Shown here: piece by piece, positions 1-10,150 of the stretch
How positions within the stretch are numbered: the stretch's first letter is position 1
Layout of the letters: each line of letters begins with the position of its first letter
From: Candidatus Woesearchaeota archaeon
GTDB taxonomy: Archaea; Nanobdellota; Nanobdellia; Woesearchaeales; GW2011-AR4
DNA length: 43,345 nt
Reading direction: 5' to 3'
NCBI GenBank assembly: GCA_016184145.1
Contig: JACPDF010000027.1
Span: forward strand, 1 to 43,345
Notes under the pieces: generated by a model
What the model was told of the DNA's origin: nothing
Seen by the model: only the letters and a program-made list of their open reading frames with translations
Database searches by the model: none
Position numbers and translations under genes: made by a program

Positions 1-406
1 CGCCTTCTGCAACCTTACGGTAATTAGTGCCAGCCTGCGGGTCATAGTAATCAAGCTTAACAAAGGCTTTAGCTTTTTCTCCGTCTGTAAAGCCAACAAC
101 AGCCAAATCACAGCCTGTCCACGTAAAATCTTGCACCACGCCTGAACCCCATGAAGCTGGCAATGCTGGTGTCGCAGTAGTGCAAAATGGTGGAAGGCTA
201 CCAAAAACAACCCCTGCCTCTGTTGTGAGATTAATTCCGGTTACAGTTACAGCATAACCCACTCCATTTTTCAGCCTTAACCTAATTGTATCGTCTGCGG
301 CAGCAACTCCATTTTCAAGTGAGTACGCCTGACAGCCAAACCCAACGTTAAAAGTGCACCTATCAGGCAAAACTTTTTGCGGCTTTAAAATTCCAAAATA
401 AGCAAG
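1..406 (-). pseudogene. Partial, apparently N-terminally truncated pilin-like/secreted protein (runs off window edge)
   Basis: Minus-strand frame open from an in-frame TAA (407-409) to the window start: LAYFGILKPQKVLPDRCTFNVGFGCQAYSLENGVAAADDTIRLRLKNGVGYAVTVTGINL...; begins at what looks like the end of an N-terminal hydrophobic helix; no ATG in frame. Confidence 0.5.
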
Positions 407-538
407 TTAAGCTTTAGATACATACACTTAACAACTAATATATATACATTTAACTACTAATATAAAAACCTTTTTATTTTATGGGCTTGCCTCATTTGCC
501 GCAAATATTTTTAAATTGAATGCAATTTTGTGCCTAAT

Positions 539-943
539 ATGAAAACCTCGATAGCCTTCGGCTCTTTTGACATACTGCATGAAGGGCATTTAAATTATTT
601 AAAGCAGGCAAAAAAATATGGCGATTATTTGGTTGTTATTGTTGCAAGGGATGAAAACATAGAAAAATTCAAAGGGAAAAAGCCAAAACACAACGAAAGC
701 CAAAGATTGAATAATATCAAAAAACTAAATTTTGCCGATGAGGCTGTTTTGGGCCATAAGGATGATATTCTTAAGGTTCTTGAGGAGTACAAACCAGACA
801 TTATTTGCCTGGGCTACGACCAGAAAACAATAGATGAAAATAAATTAAGGGAAGAGCTGGAAAAAAGGAATATTAAGGCAAAAATAGCAAGATGCAGGCC
901 ATTTAAGCCGGAAGTTTACAAAAGCTCTAAAATAAGAAATTAG
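539..943 (+). CDS. ribL: Cytidylyltransferase-like protein, probable archaeal FAD synthase (RibL type)
   Basis: GSFDILHEGHLNYLKQAKKYGD nucleotidyltransferase HxGH motif; ATG 539 preferred over GTG 530. Confidence 0.7.
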   Translation: MKTSIAFGSFDILHEGHLNYLKQAKKYGDYLVVIVARDENIEKFKGKKPKHNESQRLNNIKKLNFADEAVLGHKDDILKVLEEYKPDIICLGYDQKTIDENKLREELEKRNIKAKIARCRPFKPEVYKSSKIRN

Positions 944-1650
944 TTTTTTACTTCTATCTCTTTTTTGTCAACAACCCTTAGCTTCTTTATCTTGACATGC
1001 CCGCAATACTCATCCTCTATTACCTTTTCAACTTTCTCAGGCACCAACCTTTTGCCAAACAACGGGCAGTTAAGGACTAAAGTATCTGCATAGCCGCCTT
1101 CAAAGCCAATATGGAACTTAAAGTTGACAGAATCTTCCCTTAATTCCTGCCAGTTGTCTTTTGTTATTGTCCTTCCAAGCCATCTCATCAAGCCGTCAGA
1201 AGCAACCTGCGTTACCATTATTTCATAGCCCTTATCAAGCATTTTTTCAATGACTAAATCGTGCTCTTCTCCTGCATGGGCTGCAAAAACCTCTATGCCC
1301 ATCGGCCTTAAAGCATCCTGTATGCTCCTTAACTGGGTTTCCTGCAATCCTGTGCCTCCAAGAACAACAGCATTGACAGGATTTTTTTCCTGCATTTTTT
1401 TAACAATGTTCTTTACTATATTTGCCTCTTTTTCAGGGTCAGCAACAGAGCATTTCTCAAGAATATGGGGAATTTTCAAAATTTTAGCCAATTCTTTGGT
1501 ATGCTCCACAGTAGCGTAATGGAATAAATAACAGTCCGTCCTTGTTGGCTTAATGGAAATCAAATACCTAATGTCCCAGCCTTTCTCTTTAGCCAAATCT
1601 ATTGCAAAAGTGCTGTCTTTTCCGCCTGAATACATGACCGCTATCCTCAT
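940..1650 (-). CDS. ATP-binding PP-loop protein, diphthine--ammonia ligase (Dph6) family
   Basis: MRIAVMYSGGKDSTFA PP-loop; VLGGTGLQETQLRSIQDALRPMGIE. Confidence 0.75.
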   Translation of the reverse strand: MRIAVMYSGGKDSTFAIDLAKEKGWDIRYLISIKPTRTDCYLFHYATVEHTKELAKILKIPHILEKCSVADPEKEANIVKNIVKKMQEKNPVNAVVLGGTGLQETQLRSIQDALRPMGIEVFAAHAGEEHDLVIEKMLDKGYEIMVTQVASDGLMRWLGRTITKDNWQELREDSVNFKFHIGFEGGYADTLVLNCPLFGKRLVPEKVEKVIEDEYCGHVKIKKLRVVDKKEIEVKN

Positions 1651-1699
1651 TTTAGAAAATGGATAAGCATTTCATTTATAAACTTTGTGTCGAGCAATT

Positions 1700-2305
1700 T
1701 CAGGCTTTTACATAATTCTGCCTTAAGTCAATTTTTAGCTTGTCGAAAGTCTTGTACTGTATGCCCTTTATTCCAAAAATTTTTGCAGCTATCACATACG
1801 CATATACATCATCCATGTACACTATCTGGCCGGGCATTGCTTTTGCCTTTTTTATTGCTTGAAAGTATATCATGGGGTTCGGCTTTTTGCAGCCTTCCTG
1901 GCAAGACAGCACATAGCCGTCAAAGATGTCTAAAACGCTGTATTTTTTCCTTAAGTAATTAAAATGCATTTCGTCAGTGTTTGACAGCAAAACAAGCCTG
2001 TAGTTTTTCTTAAGCCTGTAAAGCAGCTTTTCCATTTCCTTATTCAGCCCGAGAAAGCATGAGCACCATATTTCATTAAACTTATTAAAATTCAGCCTTA
2101 AGTCAAGATTATCCTTAAAGTCGGCAAAAAGCTGCTGCGGGCTTACCCTGCCCTTCTCAAAACCTTTCCTTGCATTTGAATTGACAAAGAAATCATATAC
2201 TTGGCTTTCATCCTTGTCCGTGTATCTTGCAAGCCCTTCAGTAATCTTTCTATGATTTGTAAAAACTATAACATTTCCCAAATCCGACAATATTGCTTTT
2301 ATCAT
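1700..2305 (-). CDS. HAD-superfamily hydrolase
   Basis: SDLGNVI...LLSNTD...KKPNPMIYFQAIKKA...YMDDV motif order. Confidence 0.75.
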   Translation of the reverse strand: MIKAILSDLGNVIVFTNHRKITEGLARYTDKDESQVYDFFVNSNARKGFEKGRVSPQQLFADFKDNLDLRLNFNKFNEIWCSCFLGLNKEMEKLLYRLKKNYRLVLLSNTDEMHFNYLRKKYSVLDIFDGYVLSCQEGCKKPNPMIYFQAIKKAKAMPGQIVYMDDVYAYVIAAKIFGIKGIQYKTFDKLKIDLRQNYVKA

Positions 2306-2434
2306 AATCCAGGCTAAAATGCTCCTTTTTAAAAGGTTTTGGCATTAAAGCAATGAATATTTTGTCTTGTTTTTATTCTTTTTGGAATAATTTTATCAAA
2401 AGGGTTTATATTTAATTTATTTATATACCATTGA

Positions 2435-3160
2435 ATGCCTGATGTTTTCGTTGAGGGTATGGACGGAGTAACCTTCAGATTAACAAGCGACAGGAATTTT
2501 GGAAGCTATGAATTGCATCCTAAAAGGCTGATTTCTGATAATTTGCTTGAAAAGGCAAGGTATAAAGAAAAGGTATTCTTCTATGATCTGGGCTGCGGGA
2601 AAGGGTATGCAGCAACGGATTTTTTTGAACACCTCAGGAGAAAGACTAAAGAGGAAGGCCGGGATTCTTCCCTCGTAGACAGGCTTGTTTACATTGGAAT
2701 AGACAGTCAAGCAGATGATTCTTGGAATGAAAATTCTCAAACAAGATTCTATAAAGGCAACTTAACAGAAGTATTGTCAGACCCCAAATTGCCTGCGATG
2801 GATGTTGGTTTGGCAAACTGGGCAATGCCTTACGTAGACGACAAGATAGGGGTACTGCACAGAATTGCTGAAACTCTTTCAGAGGAAGGGATTTTTTTTG
2901 GAATACCATTCTATGATCATCAATTGAAATTCGCAGAGGGAAAAATGGCTCCGGAGAGGGCTCTTCAACATTCCTTACCGTGGGGCATAGGTATAAATTT
3001 GATTGGGTCTGAAATTATCTTAACCAAAAGAGGCATCCTAACGCCTAAGGAAATCTTTTTAGTTTTTACCCATTCAACCCCAGACTTCCACCAATTCAGT
3101 AAAAACGGCTATATTGGATATCCTGGACAAAGAGTTTCACATTATAAGATTGCCCAATAA
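2435..3160 (+). CDS. Class I SAM-dependent methyltransferase-like protein
   Basis: FFYDLGCGKGYAATDFFEHL glycine-rich motif. Confidence 0.55.
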   Translation: MPDVFVEGMDGVTFRLTSDRNFGSYELHPKRLISDNLLEKARYKEKVFFYDLGCGKGYAATDFFEHLRRKTKEEGRDSSLVDRLVYIGIDSQADDSWNENSQTRFYKGNLTEVLSDPKLPAMDVGLANWAMPYVDDKIGVLHRIAETLSEEGIFFGIPFYDHQLKFAEGKMAPERALQHSLPWGIGINLIGSEIILTKRGILTPKEIFLVFTHSTPDFHQFSKNGYIGYPGQRVSHYKIAQ

Positions 3161-3192
3161 ATTTTTATAATCAAGGATTTTCCCTTTTTCTC

Positions 3193-3687
3193 ATGACCAC
3201 AGCTTTATTCCTTGGAAGGTTTCAGCCGTTCCATCTGGGGCATTTACATGTGATAAAAGAAGCTCTAAAAGAAGTAGACAAAATAATAATTGGTGTTGCT
3301 TATAATGGGAATGCGGACAAGAATGAAAACCCTTTTTCAGTTAAGGAGAGGATAGAGATGATTGATCTGGCATTGCCTGCCAATGAAATAAGCAATTACA
3401 CTGTTTTTCCGGTGCCTGACAATGAGGATGATGGCAGATGGGTTGAGAAACTGGAGACCTTAGCGCCAAAGTTTGATGTTGTGTATATGAGCGATAAAAA
3501 TACCTTTGGGGAAAAGTGGGTTGAGCGCTGTTTAAAGGAAAAATACACTATAAGGAAAATAAAATCGCTTGCAGGGATTGATGCAACTACAATAAGGGAA
3601 AAAATTGAAAGTAAAGAAGAATGGAAAAACCTGGTGCCTAGGCAAGTTGCCTACTATATAAACAGAATAATGCATTTGAGGGGATAA
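3193..3687 (+). CDS. nadM: Nicotinamide-nucleotide adenylyltransferase, archaeal type
   Basis: MTTALFLGRFQPFHLGHLHVIKEAL; GIDATTIREKI. Confidence 0.85.
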   Translation: MTTALFLGRFQPFHLGHLHVIKEALKEVDKIIIGVAYNGNADKNENPFSVKERIEMIDLALPANEISNYTVFPVPDNEDDGRWVEKLETLAPKFDVVYMSDKNTFGEKWVERCLKEKYTIRKIKSLAGIDATTIREKIESKEEWKNLVPRQVAYYINRIMHLRG

Positions 3688-3689
3688 GC

Positions 3690-4793
3690 TTATTCAAGAA
3701 TTCTCTTGAAAAACCCCTTCCTTCCGCTTTCCTTATCAAACTCTTTTAATAATTCTTTCTGCTTCTTGGTTAGTTTTTTAGGCACTTCAACAATGACTTC
3801 CACATTCTCATTTCCCTGGCCGTAGCCATGCAAATATGGAACCCCTTTTCCCTTCATCCTGAAAATGGAATTTGATTGTGTTCCAGCAGGAATCTTTAGT
3901 TTTGCCTTTCCATCCAGAGTTGGCACTTCCACCTCGCCGCCTAAAGCTGCAACAGCAAAGGGTACCTGAACTTTAGTGTAAATATCATCTCCATGCCTTT
4001 CAAAGACGTCATGCTCTGCGGCATGTATAATAACGTACAAATCCCCTGTTTCTGCTCCCTTCTCTCCAGCTTCGCCTTCTCCCCTGATGCGCAAATTAGT
4101 CCCTTCCTCAGCACCAGCCGGAACCTTTATCTCTATCTTCCTTGTTTTCTTTACAACGCCCTTTCCATTGCATTCACTGCACGGATTTTTTATGTAGCTT
4201 CCGTTGCCATGGCATTTCCTGCATGTAGTAGTCGTAGCTAACATTCCAAAAGGTGTTCTTTGGGCTCTTCTGATAACGCCAGTTCCGCTGCAATCAGGGC
4301 AATTTATAATATCCGATTCTTTTTCCGCGCCTAATCCATTGCAATTTTCGCATTTCTCAAGCCTCGGTACTGTAATGTTTTTTGTTGCTCCCCTGTAGGC
4401 TTCTTCCAAAGTAATTTCCAGGTCGTATCTTAAGTCCGAGCCCCTGCTCGGGCCTCTTCTTTGCCTTCCAAAACCGCCTCCGAAAAAGCTTTCAAATATG
4501 CTGTCAAAGTCAAAGCCGAAATCAGAGCCGTGCATGAAATCGCTAAAATCAAAGCCCTGGAAGCCCTGGCCAAACTGGTCTGCAGTTGTGCCATAGCGGT
4601 CGTACTGGCTTCTTTTTTCGTCATCAGCAAGAACTGCTGCAGCCTCACTTATTTGCTTGAATTTTTCCGCTGAGCCTTCTTCCTTGTTGAGGTCAGGATG
4701 ATATTTTTTAGCTAAATTCTTGTAAGCTTTCTTGATTTCCTCTTTAGTTGCATTTTTGCCTACCCCCAGTATTTCATAGTAGTCTTTAGCCAT
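3690..4793 (-). CDS. dnaJ: Chaperone DnaJ (type I)
   Basis: J domain with HPD; G/F region; four CxxCxGxG zinc repeats. Confidence 0.97.
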   Translation of the reverse strand: MAKDYYEILGVGKNATKEEIKKAYKNLAKKYHPDLNKEEGSAEKFKQISEAAAVLADDEKRSQYDRYGTTADQFGQGFQGFDFSDFMHGSDFGFDFDSIFESFFGGGFGRQRRGPSRGSDLRYDLEITLEEAYRGATKNITVPRLEKCENCNGLGAEKESDIINCPDCSGTGVIRRAQRTPFGMLATTTTCRKCHGNGSYIKNPCSECNGKGVVKKTRKIEIKVPAGAEEGTNLRIRGEGEAGEKGAETGDLYVIIHAAEHDVFERHGDDIYTKVQVPFAVAALGGEVEVPTLDGKAKLKIPAGTQSNSIFRMKGKGVPYLHGYGQGNENVEVIVEVPKKLTKKQKELLKEFDKESGRKGFFKRILE

Positions 4794-4930
4794 TTTTAGT
4801 TATCCTATTTTTGATTTTGTTTTTTATTCCCGGATTTTTATTGGTCAATTATTTTTTATTTTGTTTTATTGTTGTTTATTTTTTATTGTAGCTGATTATT
4901 GTTTTTGATTTTTATTGGCTTATATTTTTG

Positions 4931-5272
4931 TTACAATAACTCCTTCTCAATTTTTTTTGTAAATTCCATCTCCCAGCCTAAGTCAACATCATACCTTTTC
5001 TTTATATCATCATACCTCTCTTCCAGGCTGACTACCTTATCGTTCTTTACCCTTTTATCAGCATAAAAAACAATCTTTTCCTCGAATGTCTTTGGTTGGT
5101 TTTCCTCTATTTCCACTTTGTACAATGTATGCTTTGAAATAACCTTTGCAACCTCCGGATAGCCAAGTTTTTTGACTAATTCTGCGCCTCTTGCCCAATG
5201 CTCAATTATATTAGAAGGAGTTTTATTATTCTTTAGTATCTGCAGGCATTGTTCTCTGGAAGGAATGTTCAT
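4931..5272 (-). CDS. Internally deleted HD-family protein
   Basis: N- and C-terminal parts resemble HD-family proteins (YADKRV...VSLEERYDDIKKRY) but no HD doublet. Confidence 0.55.
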   Translation of the reverse strand: MNIPSREQCLQILKNNKTPSNIIEHWARGAELVKKLGYPEVAKVISKHTLYKVEIEENQPKTFEEKIVFYADKRVKNDKVVSLEERYDDIKKRYDVDLGWEMEFTKKIEKELL

Positions 5273-5365
5273 TTTTCGACATTATTACTTAAGCAATAAA
5301 TAGGTTTCCATTAAATAAAAACCAATGATTAACAAAAATGATTTTGACAAAAAATAAATTAATGG

Positions 5366-7282
5366 CTATTTCTTTTTCTTTCCTTTTTTATCTTCGTCCT
5401 CTACCTTGTAGTCTGCATCCACTACATTTTCATCGTCTTCTTTATCTTCTCTGTAGTTTCCTGAAGATTGTCCCTGGCTTTGCTGCCTCTTTGCCTGCTC
5501 CTCAGAAACTTTACGATACATCTCTGTTGACATTTTCTGGACAATTTCGTTGACTTCATCCATTTTTGATTTTATTGCTGAAACGTCTTTTTTCTCTGTT
5601 TTTAGCAGTTCTTTTAATTCCAGGATTTTTCCTTTTACCGTGCCTAATTCCTTGCTGTCCACCTTGCCTTCAAAGTCCTTGAACAATTTTTCAGTGGAGT
5701 AAACAAGATTGTCTGCATTGTTTATCGTCTCTATTTCATCTTTCCTTTTCTTGTCTTCTTCTGCATGCTCTTCTGCTTGTTTCCTCATCCTCTCAACTTC
5801 TTCCTCGCTCAATTTGTTCGGGGCAGTTATCCTTATGCCCTGCTCTTTTCCAGTTCCCAGGTCCTTGGCATTTACGTGCAATATGCCATTTGCGTCGATG
5901 TCAAAGGCAACTTCTATCTGGGGAATGCCCCTGGGAGCGGGAGGCAGCCCAACAAGATCAAATTGGCCTAAAACTTTATTGTCGGCAAACATAGGACGCT
6001 CGCCCTGGCCAACCCTTATTGTGACTGCTGTCTGGTTGTCTGCAGCCGTGCTGAAAATCTGGCTTTTTTTAGTTGGTATTGTTGTGTTTCTGTCGATTAA
6101 TTTTGTAAAGACCCCCCCTAAGGTCTCTATTCCCAAGGTCAATGGAGTGACATCAAGCAATAAAATATCCTTGACTTCCCCTGCAAGAATTCCTGCCTGT
6201 ATTGCAGCTCCTTGCGCAACGCACTCCATAGGGTCAACACCCCTCTCAGCTTTCTTGCCAACAAAATCCTCTACAATCTTCCTCACAATGGGCATCCTTG
6301 TAGGGCCGCCAACCAAGATTATCTTGTCTATATCTTTAGCGCTCAGCTTCGCATCCTTAAGGGCCTGCTCCAATGGATGCTTGCACCTGTTTACAATAGG
6401 CTCAACAAGCTGCTCAAGCTTTGCTCTTGAAAGCCTCATGCTTAAATGCTTGGGCCCTTCGTCTGTTGATGTTACGAAAGGCAAATTTATGTCGGTTTCC
6501 AAAGTTGTGGACAGCTCTATTTTTGCCTTTTCCGTAGCTTCCCTCAATCTTTGCATTGCGGTGTCATCATCGCTTAAGTCAACCCCTTCTTTGTTCCTGA
6601 AATCTGCAATTATGAATTTCATCAATGCCTCGTCCATGTCTGTGCCGCCAAGCTGGGTATCTCCATTTGTGGCTTTAACTTCAAATACACCCTCGCTGTA
6701 ATCCATGACTGTCACATCCAATGTTCCCCCGCCGAAATCAAACACAAGGATCTTTAATTCCTTGTCAGCTTTATCCAGGCCATAGGCCATAGAAGCGGCA
6801 GTCGGCTCATTAACCAGCCTTAGAACTTCCAATCCTGCTATTTCTCCGGCATCTTTTGTAGCTTGCCTTTGATTATCATCAAAATAAGCAGGCACGGTTA
6901 TTACTGCCTTGGTTATTGGCTCTCCGATGAATTCCTCTGCATCCTTCCTTATCTTTTGAAGGATAAAAGCTGAAATCTGCTGGGGAGTATATTCTTTATT
7001 GTTTATTTTGTACTTAAAGCTAGTGCCCATCTTCCTTTTTGCAGCTAAGATTGTTCCTGCAGGATTAGAAATTGCTTGGCGCCTGGCAGGCTCTCCTACC
7101 AGCATCTGGCCGTCCTTTGTGAATGCAACAACGCTTGGAAATGCTTTTCCGTAAGCAGTGGTTCCCTCTGCGCTGGGTATTATTGTAGGCTTTCCTGCCT
7201 GCAAAACAGCAGCCGCGCTGTTTGATGTTCCCAAATCTATTCCGATTATTTTTTCCTTTCTTGTTTTTGCTTCCTTAGCCAT
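5366..7282 (-). CDS. dnaK: Chaperone DnaK (Hsp70)
   Basis: [28 protein letters not shown]; full-length 638 aa. Confidence 0.98.
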   Translation of the reverse strand: MAKEAKTRKEKIIGIDLGTSNSAAAVLQAGKPTIIPSAEGTTAYGKAFPSVVAFTKDGQMLVGEPARRQAISNPAGTILAAKRKMGTSFKYKINNKEYTPQQISAFILQKIRKDAEEFIGEPITKAVITVPAYFDDNQRQATKDAGEIAGLEVLRLVNEPTAASMAYGLDKADKELKILVFDFGGGTLDVTVMDYSEGVFEVKATNGDTQLGGTDMDEALMKFIIADFRNKEGVDLSDDDTAMQRLREATEKAKIELSTTLETDINLPFVTSTDEGPKHLSMRLSRAKLEQLVEPIVNRCKHPLEQALKDAKLSAKDIDKIILVGGPTRMPIVRKIVEDFVGKKAERGVDPMECVAQGAAIQAGILAGEVKDILLLDVTPLTLGIETLGGVFTKLIDRNTTIPTKKSQIFSTAADNQTAVTIRVGQGERPMFADNKVLGQFDLVGLPPAPRGIPQIEVAFDIDANGILHVNAKDLGTGKEQGIRITAPNKLSEEEVERMRKQAEEHAEEDKKRKDEIETINNADNLVYSTEKLFKDFEGKVDSKELGTVKGKILELKELLKTEKKDVSAIKSKMDEVNEIVQKMSTEMYRKVSEEQAKRQQSQGQSSGNYREDKEDDENVVDADYKVEDEDKKGKKKK

Positions 7283-7322
7283 AATTATCAGCCCCCATTG
7301 TTATTTTATTGAACATGATTTT

Positions 7323-7808
7323 TTACTTCAAAATCTCGAAGCTCAATATTTTCCTTAATTTTTCCTTGTCTGGAACCAGCTCTTCTAATTTTCCTCCATC
7401 CAGAGTCTTTCCGCCTGTTTTCAGGTAGGATGCATACTGCCTTACGCTCTCTGCATCATCCTTGTTTACAAAATGATTCAGCATGAACCACAATGCCAGC
7501 TGCTCCCCGTACGGCTTGCATCCCATCGCAATCTTGCATTCCAATGGCTTTGCCTCATGTATTTTGCATCCGAGCTTTTCATCGAAAAAGATGCACTTTC
7601 CATAAGGATGATTTTTTCTCTTTATCCTTGGGCGGAATTTTTTTGTGTTGAACTTTTCTATTTCCTCCAAAAACTCTTTTTTCAAAACCTCTGCATCAAC
7701 GTTCATGAACTCTGCAAGCTTTTCAATCTCTCCAGGGGCAAAAACACCGCTGCCATGCAAGCATCCAACTGTGCATGCGTCGCATTTGCATGGATGTGCT
7801 AGTTTCAA
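7323..7808 (-). CDS. YkgJ-family cysteine cluster protein
   Basis: CKCDACTVGC...C...GCKIHEAKPLECKIAMGCKP cysteine pattern. Confidence 0.65.
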   Translation of the reverse strand: MKLAHPCKCDACTVGCLHGSGVFAPGEIEKLAEFMNVDAEVLKKEFLEEIEKFNTKKFRPRIKRKNHPYGKCIFFDEKLGCKIHEAKPLECKIAMGCKPYGEQLALWFMLNHFVNKDDAESVRQYASYLKTGGKTLDGGKLEELVPDKEKLRKILSFEILK

Positions 7809-7812
7809 AACT

Positions 7813-8394
7813 TCATTTAGCGATGTTTTTTTCGTCAGTTTGATTTTTTTCCACCTTTTTTCCGCTAATCTTGACTTTACTGTATCTCAAAACCTTATCC
7901 TTAAACATATATCCTCTTTGCAATTCTTCCAAAACAATGCCCTCTTCCTTGTCTGATTCCTGCTTAAGCATGACTTCATGGTAATAAGGGTCAAACTTCT
8001 TTCCCTCAGCTGTTATGGGCCTTAAGCCCTCAGCTTCCAAAGCTGAAAAAAGCTGCGCATAAACCATCTCCATCCCTTTTAGGAACTTCTCATGGTCCTT
8101 GGTGTTTCTTAAAGCGATCTCAAAAGTGTCCAGCAAGGGCAATAGCTTGGCAATCATAGCTGCGTTTGCATACTTTGCAAACTCCTCCTTTTCCTTATCT
8201 GCCCTTTTTTTGTAGTTTTCAAACTCTGCCTGCAGCCTTTTTAATGTGTCTGTTAATTCCTCAAGCTTTTCCTTGTCTGTTGGCTTTTTTTCTTTTTTCG
8301 CCTTTTCTTTTGTTTCGACTATATTTCCTTTTGGTATCTTAAATTCCTCTGCCTTTTCTCTTTTTCTTTCTTCATTTTCATTGGCTTTTTCCAT
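7813..8394 (-). CDS. grpE: Nucleotide exchange factor GrpE
   Basis: LQAEFENYKKRADKEKEE...LLPLLDTFEIALRN...GYMFKDKVLRYSKVKIS. Confidence 0.95.
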   Translation of the reverse strand: MEKANENEERKREKAEEFKIPKGNIVETKEKAKKEKKPTDKEKLEELTDTLKRLQAEFENYKKRADKEKEEFAKYANAAMIAKLLPLLDTFEIALRNTKDHEKFLKGMEMVYAQLFSALEAEGLRPITAEGKKFDPYYHEVMLKQESDKEEGIVLEELQRGYMFKDKVLRYSKVKISGKKVEKNQTDEKNIAK

Positions 8395-8404
8395 TTTCGG
8401 ATTA

Positions 8405-8423
8405 CGTTGACTTTAAATCAACG
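8405..8423. promoter_or_regulatory. Palindrome near the grpE start, candidate heat-shock operator
   Basis: CGTTGA-N7-TCAACG, close to the expected TSS after TATA-like TTTAAATATT. Confidence 0.35.
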
Positions 8424-8518
8424 AAATTGAGATAAAATCTACTAATATTTAAACATTTCTATGCTTGAGTATATAAATAATCACAATTTATTTAAATAAG
8501 CAGTTAATTAATAGCAAT

Positions 8519-8923
8519 ATGAGATACTCGCAAAGGATTACAATAATAACCATCAGGAAGCCGGCGCAAAAAAATATTAACCAGGAGCTGCAATGGCTAG
8601 GCTCTTCCCTAGGCCTGTTTAATCTAAGGGACAAGGACAAAAGCTGCTTCAGGGTTTTTATTGAGCTGGTGAAAACAGCAAAGGCAAACTATCCTTTATC
8701 TTCCGATGAATTAGCTGATAGGCTTGGATTAAGCCGCGGCACAGTTGTGCATCATCTGCATAAATTATTAGATGCGGGAATAGTTGTACCAACGGAAAGA
8801 GGCTATATCCTAAGGGTAAACAATTTACAGGACCTTATAGACGAGGTTGAGAAAGACACTATAAGGACAATCACAGACCTTAAAAAGATGGCCAAGGAAA
8901 TTGATGAAAGTTTAGGGTTATGA
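8519..8923 (+). CDS. ArsR-like winged-helix regulator divergent from the hsp70 locus
   Basis: SSDELADRLGLSRGTVVHHLHKLLDAGIVVPTERGYILR. Confidence 0.75.
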   Translation: MRYSQRITIITIRKPAQKNINQELQWLGSSLGLFNLRDKDKSCFRVFIELVKTAKANYPLSSDELADRLGLSRGTVVHHLHKLLDAGIVVPTERGYILRVNNLQDLIDEVEKDTIRTITDLKKMAKEIDESLGL

Positions 8924-8965
8924 TAATTACAATAAAAAAGTTATAATAAAAAAGAAATCAAAAAA

Positions 8966-9382
8966 TTAATCGTACTCAGTGACCTGTCCTATACTTTCCT
9001 TGCTTTCTTCCTTTGCTTTATGCCTGTGAATATGGGCAAAGCTCGGCACAGCTGCAATCCAGTTGTCTCCAAAGCCTGCTATGTCGCCATCAATGGCATC
9101 GCAGGTTTTCTTTAGCTTGTTGATTGCCCTTTTCAGCTCAACTAGATCTTTGTCTTTTAATGGTTTAATGTTGACTAAAGCGATTGTGTGGCCCTCCCTT
9201 AATGCATCCAGAATTGGCTTAATGCTTTCAAAATCCTCAATAACAAAAGGCCTTACAGTTATCCTTGAGCCTCCTTCGGAAACGTCAGCCCCCAATTCCA
9301 CATAGCCTTCTGCCTCGGCCTCATGCAAAATTTGAGAACTGGAACCCATCTTTTCTCTCAATTTTGATAAAAATCCTGCCAT
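8966..9382 (-). CDS. sepF: Archaeal SepF-like cell division protein
   Basis: ITVRPFVIEDFESIKPILDALREGHTIALVNIKPLKDKDLVELKRAINKLKKTCDAIDGDIAGFGDNWIAAVPSF. Confidence 0.85.
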   Translation of the reverse strand: MAGFLSKLREKMGSSSQILHEAEAEGYVELGADVSEGGSRITVRPFVIEDFESIKPILDALREGHTIALVNIKPLKDKDLVELKRAINKLKKTCDAIDGDIAGFGDNWIAAVPSFAHIHRHKAKEESKESIGQVTEYD

Positions 9383-9526
9383 TAGACCACCTTGTTTAAT
9401 AAACTGAAAATGCTTTTATTATATTAAATATATAAATGTTTCTATTGAAATTACTATTCTGTAAGGCTAAATACTTTTCAGGTTAATTTATATGTTTGAA
9501 TCAATAAGGCACGATTTGATATGCTG

Positions 9527-9799
9527 GAAAATTCCGATTGCGCACATTCATTACTTTAGCCTGGAACAAGCAATCGGAATTTTCGGCACACTTAAAAATC
9601 TACAATGCAGATTTTTGGTGTCCCAGAAACGCTTTGCGTTTCTCAGGATGCTCAAAAACACGCCCCGCACTTTAGTGCGGGGTTGTTTTTGACATTTTTC
9701 TTTCCAAAACCAGCAGAAAGCAGAGCTTTCTAGGTATTTGGAATTTCCGAGAAATTTTCCAAAACCAGTGGAAACAAAGTTTCTAGGTTTCGAAAATTT
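9527..9799. repeat. Cluster of consecutive inverted repeats/hairpins
   Basis: 14-bp IR 9527-9540/9571-9584; AAAAATCT/AGATTTTT 9594-9616; AGAAACGC-TTT-GCGTTTCT 9625-9643; CAAAAAC..CCCCGCACT..AGTGCGGGG..GTTTTTG 9653-9691; 9702-9743; 9752-9799. Confidence 0.85.
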
Positions 9800-9853
9800 G
9801 CAAAGCTAAATTTTCCGCAACCTTTTTAAACAAGGATAAACTTCAATTTTTTC

Positions 9854-10150
9854 ATGAACAGAATTGGCGGCTTAAGAAGGAAGAGCAGGTTTAAGTTCAA
9901 GAAGGAAAGAAGGGACAGGGGAAAGATAAGCATAAGCAGGTTCATGCAGGAATTTGAAGCAGGCGCGAAGGTCCATTTAAGCTTTGAGCCTTCTTACCAT
10001 AAAGGGATTTACCATGCAAGGTTCCAGGGCAAGACTGGAACAATAAAAGCTGCAAGAGGAAAGTGCTATGAAGTCATCATAAATGATGAAGGAAAGGAAA
10101 AAATGATTTTGGTGCATCCTGTACATCTCAGGCAAGAGGCTAAAAAATGA
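9854..10150 (+). CDS. rpl21e: Ribosomal protein L21e
   Basis: GGLRRKSRFKFKKERRDRGKISISRFMQEFEAGAKVHLSFEPSYHKGIYHARFQGKTG. Confidence 0.93.
   Translation: MNRIGGLRRKSRFKFKKERRDRGKISISRFMQEFEAGAKVHLSFEPSYHKGIYHARFQGKTGTIKAARGKCYEVIINDEGKEKMILVHPVHLRQEAKK

Noticed and set aside
4800-4925. T-rich (A-rich on the coding strand) dnaJ upstream region as a structured RNA
   Set aside because: Low-complexity AT sequence with no convincing stems; may simply be an unstructured leader.
5709-6701. 330-aa plus-strand ORF opposite dnaK
   Set aside because: Antisense shadow of a highly conserved dnaK frame; Ser/Leu-rich translation with no domain signature.
9492-9692. 66-aa ORF between sepF and rpl21e
   Set aside because: It consists of the hairpin repeats; no coding signature.
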